Below are positions 8,591 to 17,301 of a stretch of 64,000 bases of DNA, piece by piece. The translations under genes were made by a program, and so were the position numbers. Position 1 is the first letter of the stretch; each line of letters begins with the position of its first letter. Location of the stretch: positions 62,001-126,000 of the forward strand of contig JANWYD010000012.1 in the NCBI GenBank assembly GCA_025057155.1. The letters run 5' to 3'. Origin of the DNA: Chloroflexaceae bacterium (lineage in GTDB: Bacteria > Chloroflexota > Chloroflexia > Chloroflexales > Chloroflexaceae). The notes under the pieces were generated by a model that saw nothing but the letters and a program-made list of their open reading frames with translations, ran no database searches and was not told the origin of the DNA.

Positions 8591-9271
8591 TCACGGCTCG
8601 AACTTATAGCCGAGGTTGCGCACCGTGATGACGTGGCGTGGATGCTCAGGATCCTTCTCGATCTTGGTGCGCAGGCGCCGGATGTACACCGCGACGAGGT
8701 TGCTCTCGCCCTCATACTCGTAACCCCAGACCTTGCTGAGGATCTGGCTGATATTGAGGATGCGACCGGAGTTCTTCATCAGGTAATACAACAACCGGAA
8801 CTCGAGAGGCGTCAACTCCACCGAGCGTCCATCGGCGAAGAGCACTTTGTGCTCGACCGGATCCAGAGTTATGTCACCCTGGCTGAGGCGCGAGGAGGGG
8901 TTGAGCATGTCGCTGTTGCGGCGCCGCAGCACTGCTTCGACGCGGGCAAGCAGCTCGGAAGGCTCGTATGGTTTGACCAGATAGTCATCGCCGCCGATTT
9001 GCAATCCCATGACGCGGTCCTGCAACTGGGTGCGCCCGGAGAGGAAGATGATGGGCACATCAGAGTTGCGCCGGATCTGGCGGCAAATATCGAACCCGCT
9101 CGACTTCGGCATCATGACATCCAGCAGGATCAGGTCGGGATTGTGCTGCTCAACCGCCTGCAGGATGCTCTGCGCGTCATACGCCTTGCAGACCCGATAA
9201 CCCGCCTCTTCGAGCACGAACGAGGTGAGCTTGACGCTGGGGATATCATCATCGGCAACCAGAATATGCAT
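8591..9271 (-). CDS. OmpR/PhoB-family response regulator
   Basis: This 226-residue protein has an N-terminal receiver domain (MHILVADDD; phospho-acceptor Asp in LILLDVMMP; the conserved Lys in LVKPYEP) and a C-terminal winged-helix DNA-binding domain with the typical ending VYIRRLRTKIEKDPEHPRHV. The ATG at 9271 has AAGGAGATGAGG just upstream; a longer in-frame extension to 9424 does not look like protein. It is probably transcribed with the histidine kinase that follows. Confidence 0.94.
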   Translation of the reverse strand: MHILVADDDIPSVKLTSFVLEEAGYRVCKAYDAQSILQAVEQHNPDLILLDVMMPKSSGFDICRQIRRNSDVPIIFLSGRTQLQDRVMGLQIGGDDYLVKPYEPSELLARVEAVLRRRNSDMLNPSSRLSQGDITLDPVEHKVLFADGRSVELTPLEFRLLYYLMKNSGRILNISQILSKVWGYEYEGESNLVAVYIRRLRTKIEKDPEHPRHVITVRNLGYKFEP

Positions 9272-9828
9272 GGCCTCATCTCCTTCTTGAACAGGGGCTG
9301 AAGCTCCGGCGCTGATCCATGGCGCAATGTTGCTGCACTGCATAGGAGACGCCTGGACCCCAACTGACGGGATGCTCGCTGTCAGTATCAACGACCACGG
9401 TCGGCGGATTAGCGTTTGCGCCATAACTCGCTCTCGTTAATACTAACTCCCGGCATTACCAGAAAGTTACGCCCCCGGTCAGAAAAAAGAATCATCGCCG
9501 GAGCGCTCCTGCGGCCACAGCGCAGGACCACGACATTCAGCATCGTAGCACAGCACCGCCTGATGAGGCGATAAACGAGGCCTGGAGGCCAGAGATTGCG
9601 CGCTCGTGGATCCGCCCCGGCGCGGTTGGCGGCGAGACGTGCGGCCATCGCACCATCTCATGTTTGGACGCTTGCTGCACAGGTCCGGTCACAGATACGC
9701 TCAGGCGGCCAGACCTGCCAGGTCTGACCCTCCCTGACAAAAAAATCGCGGTTGCTACGGGCGGCGGACGGGTGGACGCTGCCGGATCGCTGAAGGAAAC
9801 CCGCCCCTCCGCCCTCCACAGCGGCGCG
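9272..9828. other. 557 bp without a recognisable gene
   Basis: Upstream region of the response regulator (minus strand) and downstream region of the TerC gene. It contains a small palindrome (CCAGACCTG/CAGGTCTGA around 9710-9727) and no frame with protein-like composition. Confidence 0.6.
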
Positions 9829-10881
9829 TCACTCGACGACAATACGCTCGGCGACGTGCTGGTCATTGCTGCCGGCGCTGCCGGCCGCGGCCCCTGAGCT
9901 GTTGAGGAACTCCAGGCGCCGCTCGCGGATCAGCGACGCGACTATCGAGAGAGTGATGAGCGTGGCCACAACGCCAAGCGAGACGGCTGTAGGAATGGCG
10001 AAACTGGCGCCCAACAACAGCTTCGTCAGATCGGGAAGCACCATCTTCACCCCCACGAAGGCCAGCACCACCGCCAGTCCCATGCGCAGGTAATGGAACT
10101 TGTGAACCACGCCAGCGAGCACGAAGTAGAGCGAGCGCAGGCCAAGAATAGCGAAGACGTTTGAAGTGTAGATCAGAAAAGGATCGCGGGTAACGGCGAA
10201 AACGGCCGGGATGGAGTCCAGCGCGAAGATCACATCGGTGGTCTCGACCATTATCAGCACGAGCAGGAGCGGCGTGGCCATGCGCATACCGTGTTGCACG
10301 GTGAAGAACTTCTGGCCATCGTAGGTGGCGCTGACCGGGATGAAGCGGCGGAAGAGGTTCAGGACAGGATTTTTCTCGGGTTCGATCTTCTCGTCGCCAG
10401 AGGTGGCCATTTTGATGCCGGTGAAGATGAGAAAGCCGCCAAAGAGCCAGATGACCCAGTGGAAGCGCTTGATCAGTTCGACGCCGGAAAAGATCATGCT
10501 CGCGCGCATGAGCAATGCGCCGAGGATGCCCCAGAACAGGACGCGGTGCTGGTATTTTGCCGGCACCGCGAAGTATGAGAAGATCATTACGAAGACAAAA
10601 ATGTTGTCAACGCTTAAGGCTTTTTCAATCAAGTAGCCGGTAAGAAAGACCAGGGCGGCATCGCCAGCGCTGTAGGAACTGTTGGGCGCCAGGCGTTCCC
10701 AGAAGAAGAACAGCAGGAGATTGAAGAGCAGGGCCAGACCGATCCAGACCACGCTCCAGATGGCCGCCTCTTTGAGGGCCACGGCATGGGCCCGGCGGTG
10801 GAAGACGCCGAGATCCAGGGCCAGCATGGCGAGCACGAATGCGTTAAATCCCACCCAGAGCCAGAGCATTGTGTCGAACAC
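9829..10881 (-). CDS. TerC-family integral membrane protein (probable Mn2+ exporter)
   Basis: This 350-residue protein with about nine membrane segments matches the TerC/Alx family: LWVGFNAFVLAMLALDLGVFHR at the start, EKALSVDNIFVFVMIFSYFAVP and ETTDVIFALDSIPAVFAVTRDPF in the core, each with the conserved acidic residues in membrane segments. Several family members export Mn2+ or help to metalate exported proteins. The start is GTG at 10881, with an ATG at codon 5 as an alternative. A Mn2+-type riboswitch (11133-11260) lies about 250 bases upstream on the same strand, which supports Mn2+ as the substrate. Confidence 0.92.
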   Translation of the reverse strand: MFDTMLWLWVGFNAFVLAMLALDLGVFHRRAHAVALKEAAIWSVVWIGLALLFNLLLFFFWERLAPNSSYSAGDAALVFLTGYLIEKALSVDNIFVFVMIFSYFAVPAKYQHRVLFWGILGALLMRASMIFSGVELIKRFHWVIWLFGGFLIFTGIKMATSGDEKIEPEKNPVLNLFRRFIPVSATYDGQKFFTVQHGMRMATPLLLVLIMVETTDVIFALDSIPAVFAVTRDPFLIYTSNVFAILGLRSLYFVLAGVVHKFHYLRMGLAVVLAFVGVKMVLPDLTKLLLGASFAIPTAVSLGVVATLITLSIVASLIRERRLEFLNSSGAAAGSAGSNDQHVAERIVVE

Positions 10882-11132
10882 GGAAGATCCCCCTGCTGCG
10901 ATTGCGGATCGCGGATCTGCAATTGCGAATTGAACGCTGGCGCGTCCGGGCCAAGGTCAAACTGATGGGCGCACGAGTCGTCTGGAACTTCTTCTCAAAA
11001 CGATCGGCAATCAGGTGGAGAAAAGCGGCGCAACCAGATCCCCTCGCCTCTCCGCCCAATCGCAGGATCTGCCTGCCCCTCCAGGCATGCACGAGAACAC
11101 CGAGCGGTCCTGATTCTATCACCGAAACAGAA

Positions 11133-11260
11133 CAGGCGAGACATCCGGCAGCCAGGCTGCCCGATGGTCTCGCCTGCACAGCACATGCGCCCTGCCGGCC
11201 GAGGGGCGTCCCCTGTCCTGACGACCGGCAAGCCTGCCTTGCGGCAGGTAGCTACTCCCC
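11133..11260 (-). ncRNA. yybP-ykoY (Mn2+) riboswitch upstream of the TerC gene
   Basis: On the minus strand the leader begins GGGGAGTAG (11260-11252). It continues through a GTCGTCA-type L1 segment and a GC-rich arm and ends in GCGAGACC, the conserved 5' and 3' signatures of the yybP-ykoY aptamer. The AGACC end is the arm of a long hairpin (about 11177 to 11133) whose arms are CAGGCGAGAC and its complement, suitable as an expression switch. A promoter lies 14 bases upstream and a TerC gene downstream, the classic target of this class. Confidence 0.88.
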
Positions 11261-11273
11261 AACGCTACACCCT

Positions 11274-11301
11274 ACTATAGCGGGAAAACTCTCCCCGTCA
11301 A
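11274..11301 (-). promoter_or_regulatory. Promoter of the TerC riboswitch leader
   Basis: Minus-strand TTGACG (11301-11296) and TATAGT (11279-11274) are 16 bases apart. Transcription would start near 11267, directly before the aptamer. Confidence 0.75.
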
Positions 11302-11707
11302 GGGGGGAAAGGCTTCCCAATTCAGCAGCGCAATCGGCACCCCCCACCCTCCCCAGATTTAGGGGCGGACAGAACGCACGAGCGCAGATGTGATTTATGG
11401 CGTTGGGATGCGCCGTTTCACCCTCACCCTGTGCCCCTCTCCCGCACGCGGGAGAGGGGAGGCTGGAGCCGTGCTCGGGGCCGCCTCAATGCGGCAGTGG
11501 CGGTGTTCGCTCGGGTGTTCTGTCCGCCCTTAAAAAGCCCAGGATGGGGCGATCAACCCCTTCCGATTGAGCGCGGCTGCGGAAAACCGGGTTTTCGCGC
11601 CGCCTTTCAACCAGCGATCTTCACCGCGGATCGAGGAAACATGTCCCAGCAATGCAGGAAACGCTCCTCCTATTCATACGGATGGTTATAAACCACCCGT
11701 TGGCAAT
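11302..11707. other. Intergenic core between two divergent riboswitch promoters
   Basis: About 400 bp with no gene. It contains GC-rich low-complexity tracts, a CTCCCGCACGCGGGAG palindrome near 11442-11457 and a weak GGAAAACCGGGTTTTC palindrome near 11581. Confidence 0.55.
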
Positions 11708-11737
11708 TTGACAAAATCTCCATAGCGCAACTATACT
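11708..11737 (+). promoter_or_regulatory. Promoter of the CaCA riboswitch leader
   Basis: A perfect TTGACA (11708-11713) and TATACT (11732-11737) are 18 bases apart. Transcription would start near 11744, five bases before the aptamer. Confidence 0.85.
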
Positions 11738-11744
11738 ACGCTAC

Positions 11745-11880
11745 GGTAGGGGAGTAGCCGCTCGCGCCCCGCGAGACGTCGTGTCGTCATTACGAGGCCA
11801 CGTCCTCCGGCACGGCGAACGTGCATGAACCGTACGTCCGGCAAGACCGCCACGACCTGTAGCGCCGTGGTGGTCTTTCT
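11745..11880 (+). ncRNA. yybP-ykoY (Mn2+) riboswitch upstream of the CaCA gene
   Basis: The sequence begins GGGGAGTAG (11749-11757), has a GTCGTCATTACGAGG segment and a CCGGC element, and closes with GGCAAGACC (to 11848). These are the conserved parts of the yybP-ykoY aptamer, including the invariant AGACC. AAGACC (11843-11848) also pairs with GGTCTT (11872-11877), extended by CCACG/CGTGG, forming a terminator-like hairpin followed by TCTATTTG. An AAGGAGG ribosome site and the GTG start of the exchanger follow. Confidence 0.92.
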
Positions 11881-11918
11881 ATTTGTCCACAGCATCGAAG
11901 CATCAAGGAGGGAGCAGA

Positions 11919-13028
11919 GTGGATTTGGTGACGATCGGGTTGATTGTAGGCGGACTGGCGCTGCTGACAATCGGGGGCGAACTGCTGGTGCGCGGCGCGG
12001 CGGCGCTGGCGGCGCTGGTCGGGGTCAGCCCGCTGGTGATCGGGCTGACGGTGGTCTCATTCGGCACCAGCTCTCCGGAACTGGCGGTCAGCGTACAGGC
12101 CGGTCTGGGAGGCAATCCCGACATCGCCGTCGGCAACGTGATTGGCTCAAACATCTTTAATGTGCTATTCGTGCTGGGGGCCTGTGCGCTGATCGCGCCG
12201 CTGATCGTCTCGATACAACTGGTGCGGCGCGAGGTGCCGATTATGATCGGCGTATGTTTCCTGATGGGCGGCCTGGTCCTCGACGGCAACATTAGCCGGC
12301 TCGATGGAGCGCTGCTCTTTGCGATCCTGGTGGCGTATACGATCTGGTCAATTGTGAGCAGCCGCCGGGAGACCGAAGCGGCCAAACAGGAGTACGCCGC
12401 CGCTTTTAGCGCCGAGCAACTGGCGCCGAAGCGCAGCGCGTGGTCTCTGCTCAAACAACTGGTCCTGGTGATCGGCGGGCTGATCGTGCTCGTGATCGGT
12501 TCGCGCTGGCTGGTGACCGGTGCGGTCAATCTGGCGCAGGCGCTGGGGGTCAGCGATGTGATCATCGGCCTGACGATCGTGGCCGCAGGCACCTCGCTGC
12601 CCGAGGTGGTCGCCTCGCTGGTCGCCACGCTGAAAAATGAGCGCGACATTGCGATTGGCAACGTGGTGGGCTCGAACGTCTTCAATGTCCTGGGCATCCT
12701 CGGCATTTCAGCGCTGGTGACGCCGGAAGGGTTGCCGGTAGCGTCCTCGGTGTTAAACTTCGATCTGCCGGTGATGCTGGCAGTGATGGTGGCATGTCTG
12801 CCGGTGTTCTTCACCGGGATGAGCATCGCCCGCTGGGAAGGGGGCCTGTTCCTGGCCTACTATGTGGCCTACACCACCTACCTGGTCCTCGACGCCACGC
12901 AGCACGACGCTCTGCCGGCTTTCAGCAGCGTCATGGCGCTGTTCGTGCTGCCGCTCACCGCGGTCACCCTGGGGGTGCTGGGGGTGCATGCGTTCATCGT
13001 CAGCCGGCGCGGGGAGCAAGTCACCTGA
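11919..13028 (+). CDS. CaCA-family cation exchanger (YrbG-like)
   Basis: This 369-residue protein has about ten membrane segments in two homologous halves. Each half carries the alpha-repeat signature: VSFGTSSPELAVSV (about residues 43-56) and VAAGTSLPEVVASL (about 220-233), each followed by GNVIGSN or GNVVGSN. These are the ion-binding motifs of Ca2+/Na+-type exchangers. The start is GTG at 11919, with AAGGAGG 8 bases upstream; a TTG at 11883 is less likely. The Mn2+-type riboswitch in front suggests that Mn2+ is exported, possibly with Ca2+. Confidence 0.93.
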   Translation: MDLVTIGLIVGGLALLTIGGELLVRGAAALAALVGVSPLVIGLTVVSFGTSSPELAVSVQAGLGGNPDIAVGNVIGSNIFNVLFVLGACALIAPLIVSIQLVRREVPIMIGVCFLMGGLVLDGNISRLDGALLFAILVAYTIWSIVSSRRETEAAKQEYAAAFSAEQLAPKRSAWSLLKQLVLVIGGLIVLVIGSRWLVTGAVNLAQALGVSDVIIGLTIVAAGTSLPEVVASLVATLKNERDIAIGNVVGSNVFNVLGILGISALVTPEGLPVASSVLNFDLPVMLAVMVACLPVFFTGMSIARWEGGLFLAYYVAYTTYLVLDATQHDALPAFSSVMALFVLPLTAVTLGVLGVHAFIVSRRGEQVT

Positions 13029-13115
13029 TTTTAGATTTTGGATTTTGGACCAGGCGCGGCGTTGGGTATCCGGTCGATTTCGGACGGAATTCCGACAGGT
13101 CGCCCGGAACTTCTC

Positions 13116-13484
13116 TTAAGGCAGAATCACCAACTCCCCTTGCTCGGTATGGCCCGGCACGGTACAAAACATCCGGAAGGCGCCGGCCTGGCGAGCGGGA
13201 AAGGCCAGGATGGCGTCAACTCCGGCCTCGGCGGATACAGTACGCCGACCCGACGGCAATTCAATGGTAAGATTGTGGGCGATCACATCGGCATTCCGAA
13301 AGCGAATAAACACCTGCTCGCCCACCCGGGCCTCCAGACGGGGCGAATCATAGCCGGCAGCGGTTACGGTCAACTCCAGTTGCCGTTCCGGCGGCAAGGT
13401 TCCGCACGCGCCCAGACCCAGCAGGATCAGGGCCAGAAGACAGATGCGCAAGTTTTGTTTGAGCATAAGCATCCTCATTAACAC
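13116..13484 (-). CDS. Cupredoxin-like lipoprotein
   Basis: This 122-residue protein has a signal peptide ending in the lipobox LGAC (Cys near residue 27), then a single cupredoxin fold. The type-1 copper ligands are seen as His in IAHNL and as Cys and His in FCTVPGHTEQGE. The axial Met that normally follows the second His is absent. It is probably a surface electron carrier. Several in-frame ATGs are present; the one at 13466 has the best-spaced ribosome site (ATGAGG). It is divergent from the first mrp operon. Confidence 0.82.
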   Translation of the reverse strand: MLMRMLMLKQNLRICLLALILLGLGACGTLPPERQLELTVTAAGYDSPRLEARVGEQVFIRFRNADVIAHNLTIELPSGRRTVSAEAGVDAILAFPARQAGAFRMFCTVPGHTEQGELVILP

Positions 13485-13699
13485 ATGGGAGCATTGTAGT
13501 TCGCCGGGGTTCTGCCTGCCGGGAGTGGAAGGGACGCCCCACCGGTTGTTGTAAAAGAAGATCCGGGTTTTTTTGCTCCACTGCCGCAGGCCGGAAGTGG
13601 TGAGAAGGGCCAGAGCCTGCGGTAAAAGCCGTTGTTCGTTGCGGGTCGCGAGCGTGCAACGCTTGGGTGACCGAGGAGCGACGTGAAGATCAGGAACGA
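13485..13699 (+). promoter_or_regulatory. Leader region of the first mrp operon
   Basis: 215 bp upstream of mrpA. It contains a stem with CCGCAGGC and GCCTGCGG arms around 13583-13622 and a run of seven T residues near 13566. It does not match a riboswitch class I can recognise. No strong promoter hexamers were identified. Confidence 0.35.
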
Positions 13700-16144
13700 A
13701 TGATGCTGGTTCTGATTGTCCTGACAGCCCTGATCATGGCTCCGCTGGGCCTCTTCGCCCGGTACGAGCCGCGCCCTGTGATCGGCTGGATCCTGGCGCC
13801 GATTCCGCTGGCGTTGTTCCTTGCTATCAGCGCGCTCACGCCGGAGGTGCTGGCCGGAGGGCAGGTGGTGCAGGCGATTCCCTGGGCGCCCAGGATGGGC
13901 CTGGAGCTGCGGTTCATGCTCGACGGCCTGAGCATGCTCTTTGCGCTGCTGGTGTCGGGCATCGGCGCCCTGGTGGTGCTCTACACCGCCTACTATCTGG
14001 CCGGCGATCCGGGGATGGGGCGCTTCTACCTGGCGCTGTTCATCTTCATGGGAGCCATGCTCGGGCTGGTGCTGGCCGACAATGTGCTGACCATGTTTAT
14101 GTTCTGGGAACTGACCTCGGTCAGTTCGTACCTGCTGGTTGGCTATAAACACGATTACCCGGAGGCCCGGCGCGGCGCGCAGATGGGGTTGTTGATCACT
14201 GTCGGCGGGGGCCTGGCGCTGCTGGTGGGCCTGGTGCTGCTGGGCACGGCTGCCGGATCATACACGATCTCCGAGATTCTCGCAGCCGGAGAGCGGATCA
14301 AGGCTTCACCGCTCTACACGCCAGCGATGCTGCTGATCTTCCTGGGTTGCTTTACCAAGTCGGCGCAGTTCCCCTTTCACTTCTGGCTGCCTAACGCGAT
14401 GCAGGCCCCCACGCCGGCCAGCGCCTACCTGCACTCCGCCACGATGGTCAAAGCGGGGGTCTACCTGCTGGCCCGGCTGCACCCGACGCTGAGCGATACG
14501 ACGCTGTGGCTCTATACGCTGACTGTGGTGGGGATGACCACGATGCTGGTCGGGGCGGTGGCGGCGAACCGGCGCGACGACATCAAGGGCCTGCTGGCCT
14601 ACAGTACGATCAGCAAGCTCGGCACCATGGTGCTGCTGGCGGGCATGGGCGGCCCTGAGGCTCCCGCCGCCCTGGTGGCGACCATCCTGGCCCACGCGCT
14701 CTACAAAGGGGCCCTGTTTATGCTGGCGGGCGCGGTGGACCACGAAGCGGGCACCCGCAGCCTGGCCCGGCTTGGCGGGTTGCGCCGGGCCATGCCCTGG
14801 ACGGCGGCCCTGGCGATCCTGTCGTCGCTCTCGATGGCGGGCGTACCCATCCTCTTTGGCTTCGTCGCCAAAGAAGAGCAGTTGTACGCCGCGGTGGATA
14901 ATGGCCTGCCGCCGGGCCTTGATGTCGTCGTCCTGATCGCGGTCGTCACCAGCGCGGTCTTCGGGGTGCTCTACTCCTGGCGGCTGGTGAGCGGGGTGTT
15001 CTTCGGCGCCCCCGGCAGCGGGATGAAGGAGCACGTTCACGAGGCCCCAGCGGGGATGCTGATCGGTCCGGCCATCTTGACCACCTTTTCAGTGGTGTTG
15101 CCGCTTGGCCTGCTTCCGACCACCGGTACATTCCTGCAGCCGGCGGTGGATGCGATCTCGAACGAGGCGGCGAAGATCAGTCTGTACCTGTTCCCCTCGG
15201 AGATCAGTCTCCCGCTGATCCTCAGCATGACCGCGCTGCTGATCGGGGCCGTGCTGACGCGCTTTGAACCGCAGATTGTCGCCGCGCCTTCGCCGCTGCC
15301 GCCCTGGCTCAACGGCGACCGCATCTACGACGCAGCGGTTGATGGAGTGCTACAGGGCGCCACGGTCTTTACCCGAACTCTGCAAAATGGGAAGCTTCGC
15401 AGCTACATGACCTGGGCCGTGCTCTCGCTGATCGCCGTAGTGACGCCGCCGCTCTTGCTCTTCGGATTCAACGGGCTGACCTTGCCGAACCTTGACGGGG
15501 TTGAGCCGTTCGAGTTCGTCAGCATGTTGCTCATTCCCATTGGCGTCATCGCAACCCTGCAGGCCCGCTCGCGCCTTGGCGCGATCATCGCCGCCAGTTT
15601 CGTCGGGTTGATGGTGGCCTATATTTTCGTGATCTACAGCGCGCCCGACCTGGCCCTGACCCAGTTGCTGGTCGAGATCCTGACCACGGTGTTTCTGGTG
15701 CTGCTCTTCGCGGTGCTGCCGGCGAGCTTCGAGCGGCTGACAAGCCCTGCCGAGCAGTCGCGCGACGGGCTGATCGCCGTGATCGGCGGGCTGATGTTTG
15801 CCGGGATCGCCTTCGCCGCCTCGAGTAGCACGGAGTTGTCGCCCATCAGCCAGGCGTTTCGCGCTGAAAGCCAGACCCAGGGCTTTGGCGACAATGTGGT
15901 CAACGTCATTCTAGTGGACTTCCGCGGCTTTGACACGATGGGCGAAATCGTGGTGCTGTTTATCGCCGTCCTCGGCATCTATGCGATGCTGCGCCTGCGA
16001 CCGGACGCCAGCCTGGCGCGCGATGACGAGGAAGCGCCGGTGCGGCCGGCCAGACCAGATGAGGCCGTGCTGCACGGGAATGGACAGGACGGCCGTTCAG
16101 CCCCCGATGCACGCGAGGCCCCCGTGGCGGGCAAGGGACGCTAG
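13700..16144 (+). CDS. mrpA: Na+/H+ antiporter subunit A, first operon
   Basis: This 814-residue protein combines an NuoL/MnhA-type antiporter core with the C-terminal extension typical of MrpA. Core motifs include FWELTSVSSYLLVGYKHDYP, QFPFHFWLPNAMQAPTPASAYLHSATMVKAGVY and HALYKGALFMLAGAVDHE. The MrpB-like tail ends DFRGFDTMGEIVVLFIAVLGIY. Mrp complexes exchange Na+ for H+ across the membrane and support pH and salt homeostasis. ATG 13700 (AGGAACGA upstream) is preferred over a GTG at 13667. It is very similar to the copy at 19933. Confidence 0.95.
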   Translation: MMLVLIVLTALIMAPLGLFARYEPRPVIGWILAPIPLALFLAISALTPEVLAGGQVVQAIPWAPRMGLELRFMLDGLSMLFALLVSGIGALVVLYTAYYLAGDPGMGRFYLALFIFMGAMLGLVLADNVLTMFMFWELTSVSSYLLVGYKHDYPEARRGAQMGLLITVGGGLALLVGLVLLGTAAGSYTISEILAAGERIKASPLYTPAMLLIFLGCFTKSAQFPFHFWLPNAMQAPTPASAYLHSATMVKAGVYLLARLHPTLSDTTLWLYTLTVVGMTTMLVGAVAANRRDDIKGLLAYSTISKLGTMVLLAGMGGPEAPAALVATILAHALYKGALFMLAGAVDHEAGTRSLARLGGLRRAMPWTAALAILSSLSMAGVPILFGFVAKEEQLYAAVDNGLPPGLDVVVLIAVVTSAVFGVLYSWRLVSGVFFGAPGSGMKEHVHEAPAGMLIGPAILTTFSVVLPLGLLPTTGTFLQPAVDAISNEAAKISLYLFPSEISLPLILSMTALLIGAVLTRFEPQIVAAPSPLPPWLNGDRIYDAAVDGVLQGATVFTRTLQNGKLRSYMTWAVLSLIAVVTPPLLLFGFNGLTLPNLDGVEPFEFVSMLLIPIGVIATLQARSRLGAIIAASFVGLMVAYIFVIYSAPDLALTQLLVEILTTVFLVLLFAVLPASFERLTSPAEQSRDGLIAVIGGLMFAGIAFAASSSTELSPISQAFRAESQTQGFGDNVVNVILVDFRGFDTMGEIVVLFIAVLGIYAMLRLRPDASLARDDEEAPVRPARPDEAVLHGNGQDGRSAPDAREAPVAGKGR

Positions 16145-16357
16145 ACGTGTTTTCCAGACGGGCGTTGCCGCCTGCCAGTTGCTCCTCAGCCTCACACGCT
16201 GCTATGGAGGTGTGGAGGTGTAAGGTGCGGAATGACTGATCCTGAACCATGGTTTTATACTATTTCGAATTGTGAATCGACATATACGGATCATCAATGA
16301 AATCTGATAATGATTCGCATACACTGAATAGGAATTGGTATTAGAGGGGATCAGGCC
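16145..16357. other. AT-rich gap inside the first mrp operon
   Basis: 213 bp between mrpA and mrpB, with a short GGAGGTGTGGAGGTGTAAGG stretch (16206-16225) related to the 9-bp repeats at 39.4 and 44.7 kb. An unusually AT-rich segment (16255-16340) follows. No gene. It could hold an internal promoter, but no clear hexamer pair is present. Confidence 0.45.
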
Positions 16358-16828
16358 ATGTACGACTCGATCATTCTACGGAATGTATCGCGGTTGATGT
16401 TTCCCATTCTGCTGTTACTGTCGCTGTTTATGCTGGTGCGCGGGCACAACCTGCCGGGCGGGGGCTTCATCGGCGGCCTGTTAGCGGCGTCGGCGTTCAT
16501 TCTGCAAATAATCGCTTACGGGCCAATGTATCTCCGAACCACGTTTCAGATCAACTTCCTCAACCTGGCGGCGTTCGGGGTGATCTTCGCCGCATTGTGG
16601 GGGCTTGTCGGCCTGGTCACGGGCCAGGCATACATGCTGGCCTTCTGGCTTAAAGAGCCGATTCCGGGCATTGGCAAACTCGGCACGCCGGTGCTGTTTG
16701 ATGTGGGCGTCTATTTGACGGTGATCGGGGTAACCACGCAACTGGCGCTGGTGCTCGCCGAGGAGCCAACGCTCTACCCCATTCAGCGCCCGCCAGCGCG
16801 GCGGGACGCGGTGGCGCCCGAGGCGTAG
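16358..16828 (+). CDS. mrpB: Na+/H+ antiporter subunit B, first operon
   Basis: This 156-residue, four-helix membrane protein has the MnhB-family signature: an N-terminal MLVRGHNLPGGGFIGGLLAA, then GKLGTPVLFDVGVYLTVIGV near residue 105. It is a small subunit of the Mrp complex. The ATG at 16358 follows GAGGGGATC. Confidence 0.94.
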   Translation: MYDSIILRNVSRLMFPILLLLSLFMLVRGHNLPGGGFIGGLLAASAFILQIIAYGPMYLRTTFQINFLNLAAFGVIFAALWGLVGLVTGQAYMLAFWLKEPIPGIGKLGTPVLFDVGVYLTVIGVTTQLALVLAEEPTLYPIQRPPARRDAVAPEA

Positions 16829-16938
16829 GAACGATGCTCGACGGCGGATTTCAGATTGCGGATTGCCGTGCGCGGTCTCTCAGGGAGATTCAGCCAGGAG
16901 GCGTCTGCGGTCCATATCAACGAGAACAGGTATCAGCG

Positions 16939-17292
16939 ATGAATCTCATTCTTTCCCTGGTTGTCGGCACGCTGTTCGCCGGGGGCATCTTTCTGGTGCT
17001 GCGCCGGAGCGTGGTCAAGCTGATCCTGGGGCTGGTGCTGCTGAGTCATGGCGCGCACCTGCTCATCTTTCTGATGGGCGACGGGCTGGTCAAGGCCCGC
17101 ACGCCTTTTGTCAGGGCGGAGACCGGTGTGGCCCCCCCGGACTCCGCCGACCCGCTCGTCCAGGCTTTGATCCTGACGGCGATTGTGATCAGTCTCGGCC
17201 TGCTCACCTTCGTGATGGCGCTGGCCTACCGCGCCGACCAGGCCGTCGGGAGCGACAATCTCGATGATATGACCTCGACTGACCAGTTGTAG
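16939..17292 (+). CDS. mrpC: Na+/H+ antiporter subunit C, first operon
   Basis: This 117-residue, three-helix protein is of the NuoK/MnhC type: LILGLVLLSHGAHLLIFLMG in the middle helix, then PLVQALILTAIVISLGLLTFVMAL. The ATG at 16939 gives the normal MNLILSLVVGTLFAGG start; the longer in-frame opening to 16834 lies in repeat-derived sequence and is not used. Confidence 0.94.
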   Translation: MNLILSLVVGTLFAGGIFLVLRRSVVKLILGLVLLSHGAHLLIFLMGDGLVKARTPFVRAETGVAPPDSADPLVQALILTAIVISLGLLTFVMALAYRADQAVGSDNLDDMTSTDQL

Positions 17293-17301
17293 GGAACGTT
17301 G

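Noticed and set aside
13485-13699. Possible cobalamin or other riboswitch in the mrpA leader
   Set aside because: Only a short CCACTG stretch and a stem are present; the conserved B12 box and other class elements are missing.
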